A stretch of DNA of 64,000 nt, from NCBI RefSeq assembly GCF_030811855.1, contig NZ_JAUSRN010000010.1, positions 181,212 through 245,211 of the forward strand, given 5' to 3'. The notes beneath the pieces are model-generated. The model worked only from the letters and a program-made list of their open reading frames with translations, was not told where the DNA came from and made no database searches. Within the stretch, counting starts at the first letter, position 1, and each line of letters starts with the position of its first letter. Source of the stretch: Variovorax paradoxus (lineage in GTDB: Bacteria > Pseudomonadota > Gammaproteobacteria > Burkholderiales > Burkholderiaceae_C). This document shows positions 17,450 to 26,532 of this stretch, one piece after another. The position numbers and the translations under genes are program-made.

Positions 17450-18565
17450 TCAGTGGGCCGGGCGCCCCCGGCGCGAAAGCGCAGCCACCACATAGGCCAG
17501 CACCGCGAATGGCCACACCCAGCCCAGCCACTGCGCCAGGCCGTGGAAGCGGATGAATCGCCCCTGCTCCCAGGTGGCCAGCGTCTGCGCGAAATAGGCG
17601 CTCTCGGGCGCCTGGTTCAGCAGGCTTAGTTGAATTACCAAGCCCACCAAGAGCAGGGCTGCGCACAGCCGGCGCGGCGCTCCCAGCAGCAGCATGCCCG
17701 CGACCAAGGCGCTTGCAATGCCGACCTGCACCGGCAGGCCGAGCCAGGCCCATGCATGCTCGGGCCCATAGCTCAAGGCGGCCGACAGCGCCGAGGCACC
17801 GATGCCCGCCAGCAGCGTGAGCGGCAGCAACACGGCACGCCGGGCCACCGTGCGCGTCACCAGGAAGGCCAGCAGGCAAGGCACCAAGGCCCCGAGCATC
17901 ACGCACAGCAGTTCGACGGCGGGCACCAGCGGTTCGAGCTCGAACTGTCGAAGCGGCATCCAGTCGATGAAGGGCGTGTCCAGCAGCCATTCCGAGATCG
18001 CAACTTCGAGCCGCTCGAACACCTGGCCGAGCCCGAAGGTCACGGCCGCCGGGAACAGGAGCGCGATGGGCCACAGCGCCAGCAGCACCAGCGCGCCGCG
18101 AGACTCTTCCACGAACCATTGCGAGCGCGTGCGGCTCCAGTGCGCCACTGCGCCAAGGCGCTCCAGGCCCGCCGCCAGCATGGCCCCCAGCAGAGCGCCG
18201 GAAGTGTTCAGGCCCAGGTCGACATTGGAAGGAATGCGCGCGGGAAGGTAACTCTGCAGCGTCTCCATCGCGAACGCCACGGCCGCGCCGGCCAACGTCG
18301 CGCGCAGCATGGCGCGCCAGACGCTCGCATCGCGCCGCGTGCGCAGCACGGCCAACGCGCACAAGAACCCGAAGGGCACGTAGCCGCCGACGTTGATGGC
18401 AAAGTCGAAGCCCGTCCAGTACTTGGGCCACGACGCCGACAGATAGGCCCAGGGTGCAATGCCCTGATCGCGCCAGTCGGTAAATGGATAAAGGCTGGCA
18501 TAGACGATCAGTGCCGCATAGGCGAGCGCAAGGGGCAGCGCCGCGGTCTTGTGCTGCGTCTCCAC
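17450..18565 (-). CDS. VanZ-like multi-pass membrane protein
   Basis: The protein has an N-terminal VanZ-like segment (LYPFTDWRDQG, then FAINVGGYVPFGFL, then ETLQSYLPARIPSNVDLGLN). About 200 further residues of mostly hydrophobic segments bring it to 371 residues, some ten helices. VanZ relatives are membrane proteins of uncertain biochemical role; VanZ itself gives low-level teicoplanin resistance. The start is uncertain: a GTG at 18565 places the gene directly after hemJ (13 bases), whereas further upstream the frame runs inside hemJ with cysteine/serine-rich shadow sequence. It is probably cotranscribed with hemJ. Confidence 0.8.
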   Translation of the reverse strand: METQHKTAALPLALAYAALIVYASLYPFTDWRDQGIAPWAYLSASWPKYWTGFDFAINVGGYVPFGFLCALAVLRTRRDASVWRAMLRATLAGAAVAFAMETLQSYLPARIPSNVDLGLNTSGALLGAMLAAGLERLGAVAHWSRTRSQWFVEESRGALVLLALWPIALLFPAAVTFGLGQVFERLEVAISEWLLDTPFIDWMPLRQFELEPLVPAVELLCVMLGALVPCLLAFLVTRTVARRAVLLPLTLLAGIGASALSAALSYGPEHAWAWLGLPVQVGIASALVAGMLLLGAPRRLCAALLLVGLVIQLSLLNQAPESAYFAQTLATWEQGRFIRFHGLAQWLGWVWPFAVLAYVVAALSRRGRPAH

Positions 18566-18578
18566 CTTGGGTTCCGGC

Positions 18579-19007
18579 TCAGAACGGCTTGACGACCACG
18601 AGCACCACGATGCCGAGCAGCAGCAAGACCGGCAGTTCATTGAACCAGCGGTACCAGCGGTGGCTGCGCTGCTGGCCGCCGGCCACGAAGCGGCGCAGCA
18701 GCACGCCGCAGCCATGGTGATAACCAATCGCCGCCAGCACCAGCGCCAGCTTGGCATGCATCCAGCCGTTGCCTGGGCCGCGCCCGATGCCATAGCCCAG
18801 CCAGAGCCAAAGGCCGAAACCCAAAGCCGGGATGGCCAGGAACGTCGTAAACCGAAGCAGCTTGCGTGCCATCAGCAGCAAGCGCTCACGTTCGGCCACG
18901 GACTCCGGCGGCACCATCGCCAGATTGACGAAGATTCGCGGCAGATAGAACAGACCCGCGAACCAACTCGCAATAAAGACAATGTGAAAAGATTTGACCC
19001 AGAGCAT
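18579..19007 (-). CDS. hemJ: Protoporphyrinogen IX oxidase, HemJ type
   Basis: The 142-residue membrane protein starts MLWVKSFHIVFIASWFAGLF and ends RWFNELPVLLLLGIVVLVVVKPF, the signature ends of HemJ. It has four predicted helices and the conserved FHI histidine and MHAKLALV lysine. HemJ oxidises protoporphyrinogen IX to protoporphyrin IX in the penultimate step of haem synthesis. hemB lies divergently 340 bases away, which supports the call and suggests a haem gene cluster. Confidence 0.9.
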   Translation of the reverse strand: MLWVKSFHIVFIASWFAGLFYLPRIFVNLAMVPPESVAERERLLLMARKLLRFTTFLAIPALGFGLWLWLGYGIGRGPGNGWMHAKLALVLAAIGYHHGCGVLLRRFVAGGQQRSHRWYRWFNELPVLLLLGIVVLVVVKPF

Positions 19008-19071
19008 GGCCGCAGTTTAGTGGCCGGTTGCGCCCTTCCGGCCTTGGCCCGCCCTCACTGGCGCGGCAGGC

Positions 19072-19102
19072 AAAAAAAAGCCCGACGTCTGCACGTCGGG
19101 CT
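19072..19102 (-). terminator. Intrinsic terminator ending the small RNA candidate
   Basis: A perfect 10-bp stem (AGCCCGACGT/ACGTCGGGCT) with a four-base loop is followed on the reverse strand by a T-run of seven. On the forward strand only four Ts follow after some distance, so the leftward direction is the working one. Confidence 0.85.
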
Positions 19103-19175
19103 GGGAAGCCCTTTTGCTGTCACACATCAAGGCACCCGCTCAGGGAGGAAAAGCGGGGAGCGGCAAGCCGCCCGC
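19072..19175 (-). ncRNA. Candidate small RNA between hemJ and hemB
   Basis: No open frame of note exists here, yet the reverse strand has a sigma-70-like promoter (TTGAAA, 17 bases, TAAATT; 19209-19181). A predicted transcript of about 104 bases ends at an intrinsic terminator (10-bp stem, CTGC-type loop, seven to eight Ts, 19102-19072). The 5' end would fold into a stem-loop (AAGCGGG/CCCGCTT with inner CGGC/GCCG, 19177-19151). Directly after it comes an unpaired UUCCUCCCU (19150-19142), which is complementary to Shine-Dalgarno sequences. This layout resembles trans-acting riboregulators. It could instead be a leader or attenuator, but hemJ begins 65 bases beyond the terminator. Confidence 0.55.
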
Positions 19176-19180
19176 TTCAG

Positions 19181-19209
19181 AATTTAACAAAGACGAAACA
19201 AGGTTTCAA
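19181..19209 (-). promoter_or_regulatory. Promoter of the candidate small RNA
   Basis: On the reverse strand the -35 box TTGAAA (19209-19204) matches the consensus at five of six bases and the -10 box TAAATT (19186-19181) at four of six. They are separated by 17 bases. The expected start is near 19175, exactly at the base of the first stem-loop. Confidence 0.6.
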
Positions 19210-19347
19210 GCGAAACGACCACTTTCTTTGACATTTCCGCCTAAAAAAAAGAGAACCTTCGGGCTACCGATTCGAGCAGCAATCCAGCGACCATCCAGAG
19301 GCCGCTCCGCCCCTGCCAAGCGGCGCTTCAGGCACAATTTTCCGCTT

Positions 19348-20367
<1,020 letters not shown>

Positions 20368-20432
20368 TTCGCGATCGATGGGAGCCGCAGTGCGGGCCCG
20401 AGCGACATATAGAGAGAGCAACAAGGCGGCCC

Positions 20433-21587
20433 ATGCGCATCATTGAAATCAATCGCTCGCAGGTAAGCGAGCATCAGGCGCTGGCGCCGCTCGCGGTGCC
20501 CGGCGCCTGCGGCGCGCAAGGCTATCTATGGATTTCGCTCACGCGGGAGGAATTTCGCGCTTCGCTCGCGGAAGTCCAACAGATCCTGCAGTCGCTCTGC
20601 CTCACTCAACTGGTCGATCTGCACGTGGCGGATCTGCTCAACGACCAGTTGCCCTCTCATTTCGACTACACCTCCATATACGACGTGCTGGTGTTCCGGC
20701 GCCTTGCAAACGGGCCGGGCCAGCCGGCGCCGGGCAACGGCAAGGGAACGAGCACCGGGGAGCCGCCTCTCGTCGCACGGCGCGGCCCGCCGGTGCTGCG
20801 CCGGGTCGACACGCGTCCCGTCGGTTTCGCGGTCTTCGACCGCGTGCTGCTGTCGGTCCACCCCGAAGACGGTGCGGTGCGCGACGCCTTTGCCGTGCGC
20901 CTGCTCGCGGCCGGGTCGGCAGACGGCCAGGGCGCCCCGGCGCTCGACGCGCGCGCCACCTCGGCCCGCGTGCCGACCGGCACCGCCGACCTGATGCTTC
21001 GCGTGATCAACCAGATCGTCGACGGTTACCTGGACTTGCGCCGCGAACTCACGCGCCAGCTCGACCATTGGCAGACCGAGCTGATCGACCCACGCAGCCG
21101 CTTCACCAACTGGAGCGCGCTGATGGAAACCCGTCAGTCGCTGCACCACCTGGATGAAATCTGCGAGGACCAGCGCGCCGCCATACAGGACTGGATCGAT
21201 TTGCTCGAAACCTTGCCGTCGCCGAAAGGCGAGGCAGAGCAGCGCGAGCGGGAACTGATCATGGTGCGCAGCCGCGACGTGCTCGAGCACATCGAGCGCG
21301 TGGTGCACCACGTGCGCCGGCTCGAGCAGAACGCCGAAACCGCCGTGCAGATGCATTTCAGCGTCCAGGGCCACCGCGCCAACGACATCATGCGCGTGCT
21401 CACGGTGCTGACCGCCATCTTCCTGCCGCTCAACCTCATCGCGGGCATTTTTGGCATGAACTTCGAGTTCATTCCGCTGGTGCACAAGGCAGACGGCTTC
21501 TGGATTGCGATGAGCGCAATGCTGGCGATCGCGCTGTTGCTGGTGGTCATTTTCTGGCGCAAGCGCTATCTCGCGCGAACACGCTGA
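20433..21587 (+). CDS. corA: CorA-family divalent-cation transporter
   Basis: The 384-residue protein has a soluble alpha/beta N-terminal part, a long stalk helix region (MVRSRDVLEHIERVVHHVRRLEQ) and two C-terminal transmembrane helices. The first helix ends in the signature GMNFEF (GMN motif), which forms the pore mouth of CorA Mg2+/Co2+ channels. The second ends in the basic RKRYLARTR. It follows hemB by 65 bases and is closed by a bidirectional terminator. It could be of the ZntB subtype, but magnesium is the default inference. Confidence 0.92.
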   Translation: MRIIEINRSQVSEHQALAPLAVPGACGAQGYLWISLTREEFRASLAEVQQILQSLCLTQLVDLHVADLLNDQLPSHFDYTSIYDVLVFRRLANGPGQPAPGNGKGTSTGEPPLVARRGPPVLRRVDTRPVGFAVFDRVLLSVHPEDGAVRDAFAVRLLAAGSADGQGAPALDARATSARVPTGTADLMLRVINQIVDGYLDLRRELTRQLDHWQTELIDPRSRFTNWSALMETRQSLHHLDEICEDQRAAIQDWIDLLETLPSPKGEAEQRERELIMVRSRDVLEHIERVVHHVRRLEQNAETAVQMHFSVQGHRANDIMRVLTVLTAIFLPLNLIAGIFGMNFEFIPLVHKADGFWIAMSAMLAIALLLVVIFWRKRYLARTR

Positions 21588-21606
21588 TCGCCCCGCTCCA
21601 ACAAAA

Positions 21607-21630
21607 AAAGCCACGCTTTCGCGTGGCTTT
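21607..21630. terminator. Bidirectional terminator, corA / exported repeat protein
   Basis: A perfect 10-bp stem (AAAGCCACGC / GCGTGGCTTT) with a TTTC loop is flanked by an A-run on the left and a T-rich run on the right. It serves corA from the left and the convergent gene at 21670 from the right. Confidence 0.9.
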
Positions 21631-21669
21631 CTCTTTTCAAAGCGCCCCGGAGGGCAGCTTTTTTTGCGC

Positions 21670-22038
21670 TTACTTGGCGACGGCGCCCGAGCCTTGCTGG
21701 GCTTGAACGCGTGCGTCCATCGGGTGAGCCATCGTCGAGATGACCTTGCTGTTGACGCGCGAGCCCGAGCTCACGTTCTGGTCGGGAGCGTAGGCGGTAC
21801 GGACGGCTTCGGCTTCGACGAGCGAACGATCCTTCGACACGGCGACCGTTTCCGGGCCGCGCGAACCGCGGGTCACGTTCTGGTTCGGAGCCGCTGCGGT
21901 GCGCACGGCTTCGGCGTTCACTTCGTCACGGCTCTTGGTCGAGATGGCGGTGTTCACGCCGTCGTAGCTTTCAGCTTGGGCGCCAGTGGCGGCCAACAGG
22001 GTCAGGGCGGCGGCAGCGAGGATGTGCGAGGTCTTCAT
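21670..22038 (-). CDS. Small exported protein with two internal repeats (DUF4148-like)
   Basis: The 122-residue product has a typical signal peptide (MKTSHILAAAALTLLAATGAQA) and no membrane segment after it. The mature part contains two copies of a motif, about 33 residues apart, reading EAVRTAAAPNQNVTRGSR and EAVRTAYAPDQNVSSGSR. Short secreted betaproteobacterial proteins of this look are often placed in DUF4148, but I cannot confirm the family. An AAGGAA site precedes the ATG. It diverges from a LysR gene, whose product may control it. Confidence 0.75.
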   Translation of the reverse strand: MKTSHILAAAALTLLAATGAQAESYDGVNTAISTKSRDEVNAEAVRTAAAPNQNVTRGSRGPETVAVSKDRSLVEAEAVRTAYAPDQNVSSGSRVNSKVISTMAHPMDARVQAQQGSGAVAK

Positions 22039-22129
22039 TTCAGTTCCTTGTGTTCGTTGGATGGTTCGTCCACCAGGCTCGCTCGTTCGCTCACCTGTGA
22101 GGCGAGTGTCCGACTGAAACAGCGCTACA

Positions 22130-22157
22130 AAACACGTGGAACAGAGACACCGTGTTT
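22130..22157. promoter_or_regulatory. Inverted repeat in the LysR divergent promoter region
   Basis: A perfect 7-bp inverted repeat AAACACG/CGTGTTT with a 14-base spacer lies in the 249-base gap between the exported repeat protein and the LysR gene. A nearby short palindrome ATTGAAACAAT (from about 22163) repeats the TGAAAC seen at about 22114. Either could bind the LysR protein. The binding itself is a guess. Confidence 0.35.
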
Positions 22158-22287
22158 CCTCTATTGAAACAATGACAGCCCAAAGGCAAGCACCCGTTTT
22201 CGAAGACGATGGGGCGACTGCAAAAGCGGGGCTTCCGGGAAAATCAGGGCATGCCGGTCCCGGAAAGGAAACAATGGGCACTTTGAC

Positions 22288-23193
22288 ATGGACAGTCTCG
22301 ATCTGATCAGAACCTTCCGGGAGGTTGCTTCGCAGGGCAGCTTTTCGCATGCGGCCAAGAAGCTGGACATGTCGAAAGCCACCGTCAGCAAATACGTGGC
22401 GGAGCTCGAAACGCGCTTCGGCGTGCGTCTGCTCAACCGCTCCACGCGTTCGGTGAGCCTGACCGACGCGGGGCAACTGCTGCTCGAACGCAGCACGCCG
22501 GTACTCGAAATGGTGGAGCTCACGCAGGCCGAGCTGCAGGAGCGCGCCAGACAGCCCGGCGGCCGCCTGCGCATTTCGGCTCCGCACGGCATGGGGAACG
22601 GTGAATTTCCGGGCCTTTTGGCCGACTTCATGCGCTACTACCCCGATGTGAGCATCAGCCTGCAGCTGACCAATCGCGCGGTCGACCTTGCGGAAGAAGG
22701 CATCGACGTCGACATCCGCAGCGGCCCGGTCGCCGACGCCAACCTGATCGTGCGCAAGCTGATGCTCATGGAGATGGTGGTCTGCGCATCGCCGGTCTAC
22801 TGGAAAAAGCACGGCAAGCCCGAGCACCCTCGCGACCTTGCCGCCCACGAGGCGCTCACGCATTCGCTGCTGGGCGCCCAGCCGGTCTGGCGCTTCGACG
22901 ATGGCGGCGAGCCCCTCGACGTCTCGGTCAAGAGCCGCATGGACTGCACCGAGGGCGCGCCGCTGATCCGGGTCGCGATGCGCGGCTTTGGCGTGATCTA
23001 CCTGCCCTCGATCCTCGTGCAGTCGCACATCGACGACGGCGAACTGGTGCCGGTGCTGCAGGACTATGCGCGCAAGGACATGTGGCTCTCGGCCGCCTAC
23101 TTGCAGCGGCGCCACAACAGCGCCGCGCTGCGTGCACTGCTCGACTTTCTCCAGACCCGCGTCGGCAAAGGGCCCGGCTCCCAGAAGAAATAA
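22288..23193 (+). CDS. LysR-family transcriptional regulator
   Basis: The 301-residue product has the N-terminal winged helix-turn-helix (LIRTFREVASQGSFSHAAKKLDMSKATVSKYVAELE, residues about 5-40). The effector-binding domain follows, with the LRISAPHGMGN start usual for the CrgA/DsdC-like group. The effector is unknown. It diverges from the small exported repeat protein at 21670-22038 and stands next to a convergent dienelactone hydrolase. Confidence 0.93.
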   Translation: MDSLDLIRTFREVASQGSFSHAAKKLDMSKATVSKYVAELETRFGVRLLNRSTRSVSLTDAGQLLLERSTPVLEMVELTQAELQERARQPGGRLRISAPHGMGNGEFPGLLADFMRYYPDVSISLQLTNRAVDLAEEGIDVDIRSGPVADANLIVRKLMLMEMVVCASPVYWKKHGKPEHPRDLAAHEALTHSLLGAQPVWRFDDGGEPLDVSVKSRMDCTEGAPLIRVAMRGFGVIYLPSILVQSHIDDGELVPVLQDYARKDMWLSAAYLQRRHNSAALRALLDFLQTRVGKGPGSQKK

Positions 23194-23216
23194 AAAAGCC
23201 CGGCACGGGCCGGGCT
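23192..23216 (-). terminator. Terminator of the dienelactone hydrolase gene
   Basis: A perfect 8-bp stem (AGCCCGGC/GCCGGGCT) with an ACGG loop is followed on the reverse strand by six Ts. It overlaps the stop of the convergent LysR gene. No T-run follows on the forward strand. Confidence 0.85.
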
Positions 23217-23235
23217 TCGCTGGGCGCAGGCTCGT

Positions 23236-23928
23236 TCAGCCGACGTGCTTGGCAAAGAACTCCAGCGTGCGGGTGCGCGCGAGCTTGGCGGCCTCGGCGT
23301 TGTAGGAGCCGCGTTGGTCGCAGTTGAAGCCGTGGCCCGATTCATAGACGTGCACCTGCACCTCGGGATGCGCCTTCTTGAAGGCCTCGATGGTGTCCAG
23401 CGGAATCCAGTGGTCCTGGTTGCCGAAATGCGCCAGCACCGGCACCTTGGGTTGGCGCGCGGTTTCTTCCGGCGTCGTCATGCCGCCGCCGTAGTAGGGC
23501 GCAGCGGCAGCAATGCCTGGAACCAGGCTCGCGGCGCGCCAGACCAACAGACCGCCCCAGCAGTAGCCCACGATGCCCACCTTGCCGGCCTTGGCCGCAT
23601 AGGCCACCGCGGCCTCGATGTCCTGCAGCACGCCGGGGGCGGGCAGCGCCTCGACCGCGGTCTTCAGCGCGAAGCCGGCTTTCATGTCGTCGTCGCTGTA
23701 GCCGAGCTCGACGCCGGGCTTCACGCGATGAAAGGTCGAGGGAGAGACGGCCAGGTAACCGTCCGCCGCATAGCCGTCAGCCACCGAGCGAATGTGCGAG
23801 TTGACGCCGAAGATTTCCGGCACCACCACCACGGCGCCCCGCGGCTTGCCGGCGGGCTCGGCCACGTAGGCCGGGAAGACGAAGCCGTCCTTGGCGGTGA
23901 GATCGATGAATTGACCCATGGTTGTCAT
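23236..23928 (-). CDS. Dienelactone hydrolase family protein
   Basis: The 230-residue alpha/beta hydrolase has a cysteine nucleophile in GIVGYCWGG, the hallmark of dienelactone hydrolases. The acid lies in LAHFGNQDHWIP and the histidine in YESGHGFNCD. The family opens dienelactones in chlorocatechol pathways, though many members act on other esters. The frame has ATGs at 23928 and 23919. The AAGGAG site is only one base from the first but ten from the second, so MGQFIDLTAKDG may be the true start. The neighbouring isomerase gene lies upstream on the same strand. Confidence 0.9.
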   Translation of the reverse strand: MTTMGQFIDLTAKDGFVFPAYVAEPAGKPRGAVVVVPEIFGVNSHIRSVADGYAADGYLAVSPSTFHRVKPGVELGYSDDDMKAGFALKTAVEALPAPGVLQDIEAAVAYAAKAGKVGIVGYCWGGLLVWRAASLVPGIAAAAPYYGGGMTTPEETARQPKVPVLAHFGNQDHWIPLDTIEAFKKAHPEVQVHVYESGHGFNCDQRGSYNAEAAKLARTRTLEFFAKHVG

Positions 23929-23975
23929 GCTCCTTGATAGCGAATGAGGTGAACTGAATGAACGTATGAATCGGG

Positions 23976-24581
23976 CTAGTGCTTCTGCTGCAGCTTGCGC
24001 TCGACAAAATCGAGGCGGTCCTGGCCCCAGAATATCTCGCCGTCGATGACATAGCTTGGCGCACCGAACACCTGGATGTCGATCGCTTCCTGGGTGTAAG
24101 CCTCGTAACGCTCCTGCACGGCCTGGCTAAGCGACTGCTCCGTGCGCTTGGGCGGCAGGCCGCATTCCGCGACCAGCGATTCGAGCACCTTGGGGTCGCC
24201 GATGTTGCGCTCCTGCACCCACACGGCGGCAAATACCGCGCTGCACACGCGCATGGCGACGTCGGTGCCGTCATGCAGGTCGACCGCGATGATCAGCCGC
24301 GCCGCATCGTCGCCCGACACCGGAAAAAATTTGGGCTTGAGGTTCAGCGGCAGATCGAGGTGGCGCGAAAAGCGCTCCAGTTCGACCAGCCGGTAGGCTT
24401 GGCGCTGCGGTGCCCGCTTGCCGAGCGGCAGCCCGCCCGAAATCGGATAGACGCTGCCCAGGTCCACGGGCCGCACGCGCACCGTGGCGCCTGACGCGGC
24501 CGCGATGGCGGCGAACCGGGCATGCCCCAGATAGGTCCATGGGCTCTGTGGCGCAAAGTAATAGTCGATCGTATGGCTCAT
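23976..24581 (-). CDS. DsbA-fold isomerase, 2-hydroxychromene-2-carboxylate isomerase family
   Basis: The 201-residue protein starts MSHTIDYYFAPQSPWTYLGH, where the DsbA active-site region carries a Ser-Pro pair in place of the CxxC, as in HCCA isomerases and kappa-class GSTs. It ends with VFGAPSYVIDGEIFWGQDRL, the cis-proline segment and family signature. Members isomerise aromatic breakdown intermediates using glutathione. The start at 24581 has a GAGG site. It diverges from an SDR gene by 73 bases. Confidence 0.9.
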   Translation of the reverse strand: MSHTIDYYFAPQSPWTYLGHARFAAIAAASGATVRVRPVDLGSVYPISGGLPLGKRAPQRQAYRLVELERFSRHLDLPLNLKPKFFPVSGDDAARLIIAVDLHDGTDVAMRVCSAVFAAVWVQERNIGDPKVLESLVAECGLPPKRTEQSLSQAVQERYEAYTQEAIDIQVFGAPSYVIDGEIFWGQDRLDFVERKLQQKH

Positions 24582-24654
24582 GCGCTTGCCCTCGATGATG
24601 TAATCCAAGCCGACGGTTTTAACTGACACGCAGTTTTTGTGCAGGAGGTCGGAT

Positions 24655-25401
24655 TTGGACCAGGTACTCTTGATCACGGGCGGCGGCCGAGGCATCGGCG
24701 CCGCAACCGCCTTGCTGGCGGCAAAGCGCGGCTACGCGGTGGCCGTCAACTACGCAAGCAACTCGCTTGCCGCGGACGAGGTGGTGCGCACCATCCGCGC
24801 CGGCGGCGGCACGGCGGTGGCCGTGCAGGCCGACGTGGGCGACGAGGCGCAGGTGACGGCCATGTTCCAGAAGGTCGATGCCAGGCTCGGCCGGCTCACG
24901 GCGCTTGTCAACAGCGCTGGGGTCGTCGACGTGCAGGCCCGCGTCGATGAAATGACCGCCCTGCGTCTGGAGCGCATGTTCCGCACCAACGTGATCGGCA
25001 GCTTCATCTGCGCGCGCGAAGCGGTGCGGCGCATGAGCACCCGATACGGCGGCGCGGGCGGGGCCATCGTCAATGTCTCCAGCGCCGCCGCGCGGCTGGG
25101 CTCGCCTGGCCAGTACGTCGACTATGCGGCCAGCAAGGGCGCCATCGACACCTTTACCATCGGCCTGGCCAAGGAGGTCGGCGCCGAAGGCATCCGCGTC
25201 AACGCGGTGCGCCCTGGCCTGATCGACACCGAGATCCACGCCTCCGGCGGCATGCCCGACCGCGCCTTCGAGCTGGCGCCCACCGTGCCGATGCAGCGCA
25301 CCGGCAGCGCGGAAGAAATTGCGGGCGCCATCCTGTGGCTGCTGTCCGAAGAGGCCAGCTACACCACCATGGCCCTTCTCGACGTGACCGGAGGGAGGTA
25401 A
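24655..25401 (+). CDS. Short-chain dehydrogenase/reductase, TTG start
   Basis: The 248-residue Rossmann protein has the TGGGRGIG cofactor motif at its N-terminus, NSAG, a catalytic Ser in NVSSAAA and YAASK (the YxxxK pair). The basic residue after the glycine motif suggests NADP(H). The start is a TTG at 24655, chosen because a perfect AGGAGG (24643-24648) lies six bases before it and it gives the normal SDR N-terminus (LDQVLLITGG). The upstream GTG at 24637 has no such site. The substrate is unknown. It abuts the marC-like gene. Confidence 0.92.
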   Translation: MDQVLLITGGGRGIGAATALLAAKRGYAVAVNYASNSLAADEVVRTIRAGGGTAVAVQADVGDEAQVTAMFQKVDARLGRLTALVNSAGVVDVQARVDEMTALRLERMFRTNVIGSFICAREAVRRMSTRYGGAGGAIVNVSSAAARLGSPGQYVDYAASKGAIDTFTIGLAKEVGAEGIRVNAVRPGLIDTEIHASGGMPDRAFELAPTVPMQRTGSAEEIAGAILWLLSEEASYTTMALLDVTGGR

Positions 25402-26055
25402 GTGAGTACCTCGATGGACCTGATCAAGCCACTGGTCACGCTGGTGGCCATCGTCAACCCGCTGGCCATCGTGCCTTTCTTCATCCACTACACGCAGGGC
25501 TATTCCGATGCGCAGCGCCGGCACACAGTGCGCATGTCGGCCTTCAGCGCCTTCGTGGTGATTGCGGTCAGCGCGTTGATCGGGCTGCAGCTGCTGGCGT
25601 TCTTCGGCATCTCGATTGCCAGCTTCCAGGTGGGCGGCGGCTTGCTGCTGCTCATGAGCTCGCTGTCCATGCTCAATGCCAAGCCGGCCGAGAGCAAGAC
25701 CAACGTGGAGGAGCTGCGCGCCACCGAGGTCAAGGCCTCCATGGGCGCGTCCATCGCGGTGGTGCCGCTCACCATCCCGCTGCTTACAGGGCCGGCCACC
25801 ATATCGACCGTGGTGATCTACGCCGACAAGACGCAGCACCTGTGGGAACTTGGGCTGCTGGTGGGCTACGGCGTGGTGGTGGCGCTGGCCACTGCACTGG
25901 CCTTTTCGCTCGCGCAGCCGATTGCGCGCGTGCTCGGCAAGACCGGCATCAACATCATGACGCGGCTCATGGGTCTGATCCTCGCAGCGCTCGCGGTGGA
26001 GGTCATGGCCGACGGACTCGGCAAGCTGTTCCCGATCCTGCAGCGCGTGGGCTAG
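25402..26055 (+). CDS. MarC-family (UPF0056) integral membrane protein
   Basis: The 217-residue product has about six hydrophobic helices and the family motifs VAIVNPLAIVPFFI near the N-terminus and PLTIPLLTGPATIST in the middle. MarC proteins have no settled function despite the old antibiotic-resistance name. The GTG at 25402 follows the SDR stop directly, and a GGAGG in the SDR tail serves it; an ATG at 25414 is a less well placed alternative. Confidence 0.9.
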   Translation: MSTSMDLIKPLVTLVAIVNPLAIVPFFIHYTQGYSDAQRRHTVRMSAFSAFVVIAVSALIGLQLLAFFGISIASFQVGGGLLLLMSSLSMLNAKPAESKTNVEELRATEVKASMGASIAVVPLTIPLLTGPATISTVVIYADKTQHLWELGLLVGYGVVVALATALAFSLAQPIARVLGKTGINIMTRLMGLILAALAVEVMADGLGKLFPILQRVG

Positions 26056-26062
26056 CGCCTGT

Positions 26063-26524
26063 TCAGGCCAGCATCTTCTCGATGATCCGCCAGTGCGCGG
26101 GCTCGACCGGCGTGATCGACAGCCGGTTGCCCTTGCGCAGCACGACGAGGTCGGCCAGCTCGGGCTTGGCGCGGAGTTCGGGCAAGGCCAGCAGCCGGGT
26201 CTTGCGAACGGCCTGCACGTCGACCAGCAGCCAGCGCGGATCGTCCTTCTTCGAGGCCGGGTCGTAGTACGGTGACTTGGGGTCGAACTGCGTCGGGTCG
26301 GGCTTGATGGCCGAAGCCACGCGCGCAATGCCCGCGATGCCCGGCTCGGGGCAGCTCGAGTGATAGAAGAGCACGCCGTCGCCGACCTTCATGCCGTCGC
26401 GCATGAAGTTGCGTGCCTGGTAGTTGCGCACGCCGGTCCACGCCACCGTGGCGCCGGGTGCGGCAAGCGCGTCGTCGATCGAGACCTCGCTGGGCTCGGA
26501 TTTCATCAACCAGTAATTGGGCAT
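26063..26524 (-). CDS. EVE-domain protein
   Basis: The 153-residue product MPNYWLMKSEPSEVSIDD ... TGVRNYQARNFMRDGMKVGDGVLFYHSS is a complete single-domain EVE protein of the PUA-like superfamily, related to eukaryotic thymocyte nuclear protein 1. The fold reads modified bases in nucleic acid, and bacterial copies sometimes associate with defence or RNA-modification genes. Here it stands alone between the liv-type operon and a convergent marC-like gene, so no such association is visible. It is eight bases downstream of the receptor gene and may share its transcript. Confidence 0.92.
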   Translation of the reverse strand: MPNYWLMKSEPSEVSIDDALAAPGATVAWTGVRNYQARNFMRDGMKVGDGVLFYHSSCPEPGIAGIARVASAIKPDPTQFDPKSPYYDPASKKDDPRWLLVDVQAVRKTRLLALPELRAKPELADLVVLRKGNRLSITPVEPAHWRIIEKMLA

Positions 26525-26532
26525 GGTGCCCG

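Noticed and set aside
19228..19256. Forward promoter for hemB at TTGACA (19228-19233)
   Set aside because: The -35 box is perfect but no acceptable -10 box lies 16-18 bases downstream; only an A-rich run follows too early.
24619..26328. 569-codon reverse frame opposite the SDR and MarC genes
   Set aside because: It overlaps well-supported genes on the other strand and has Arg/His/Gly-rich composition without motifs.
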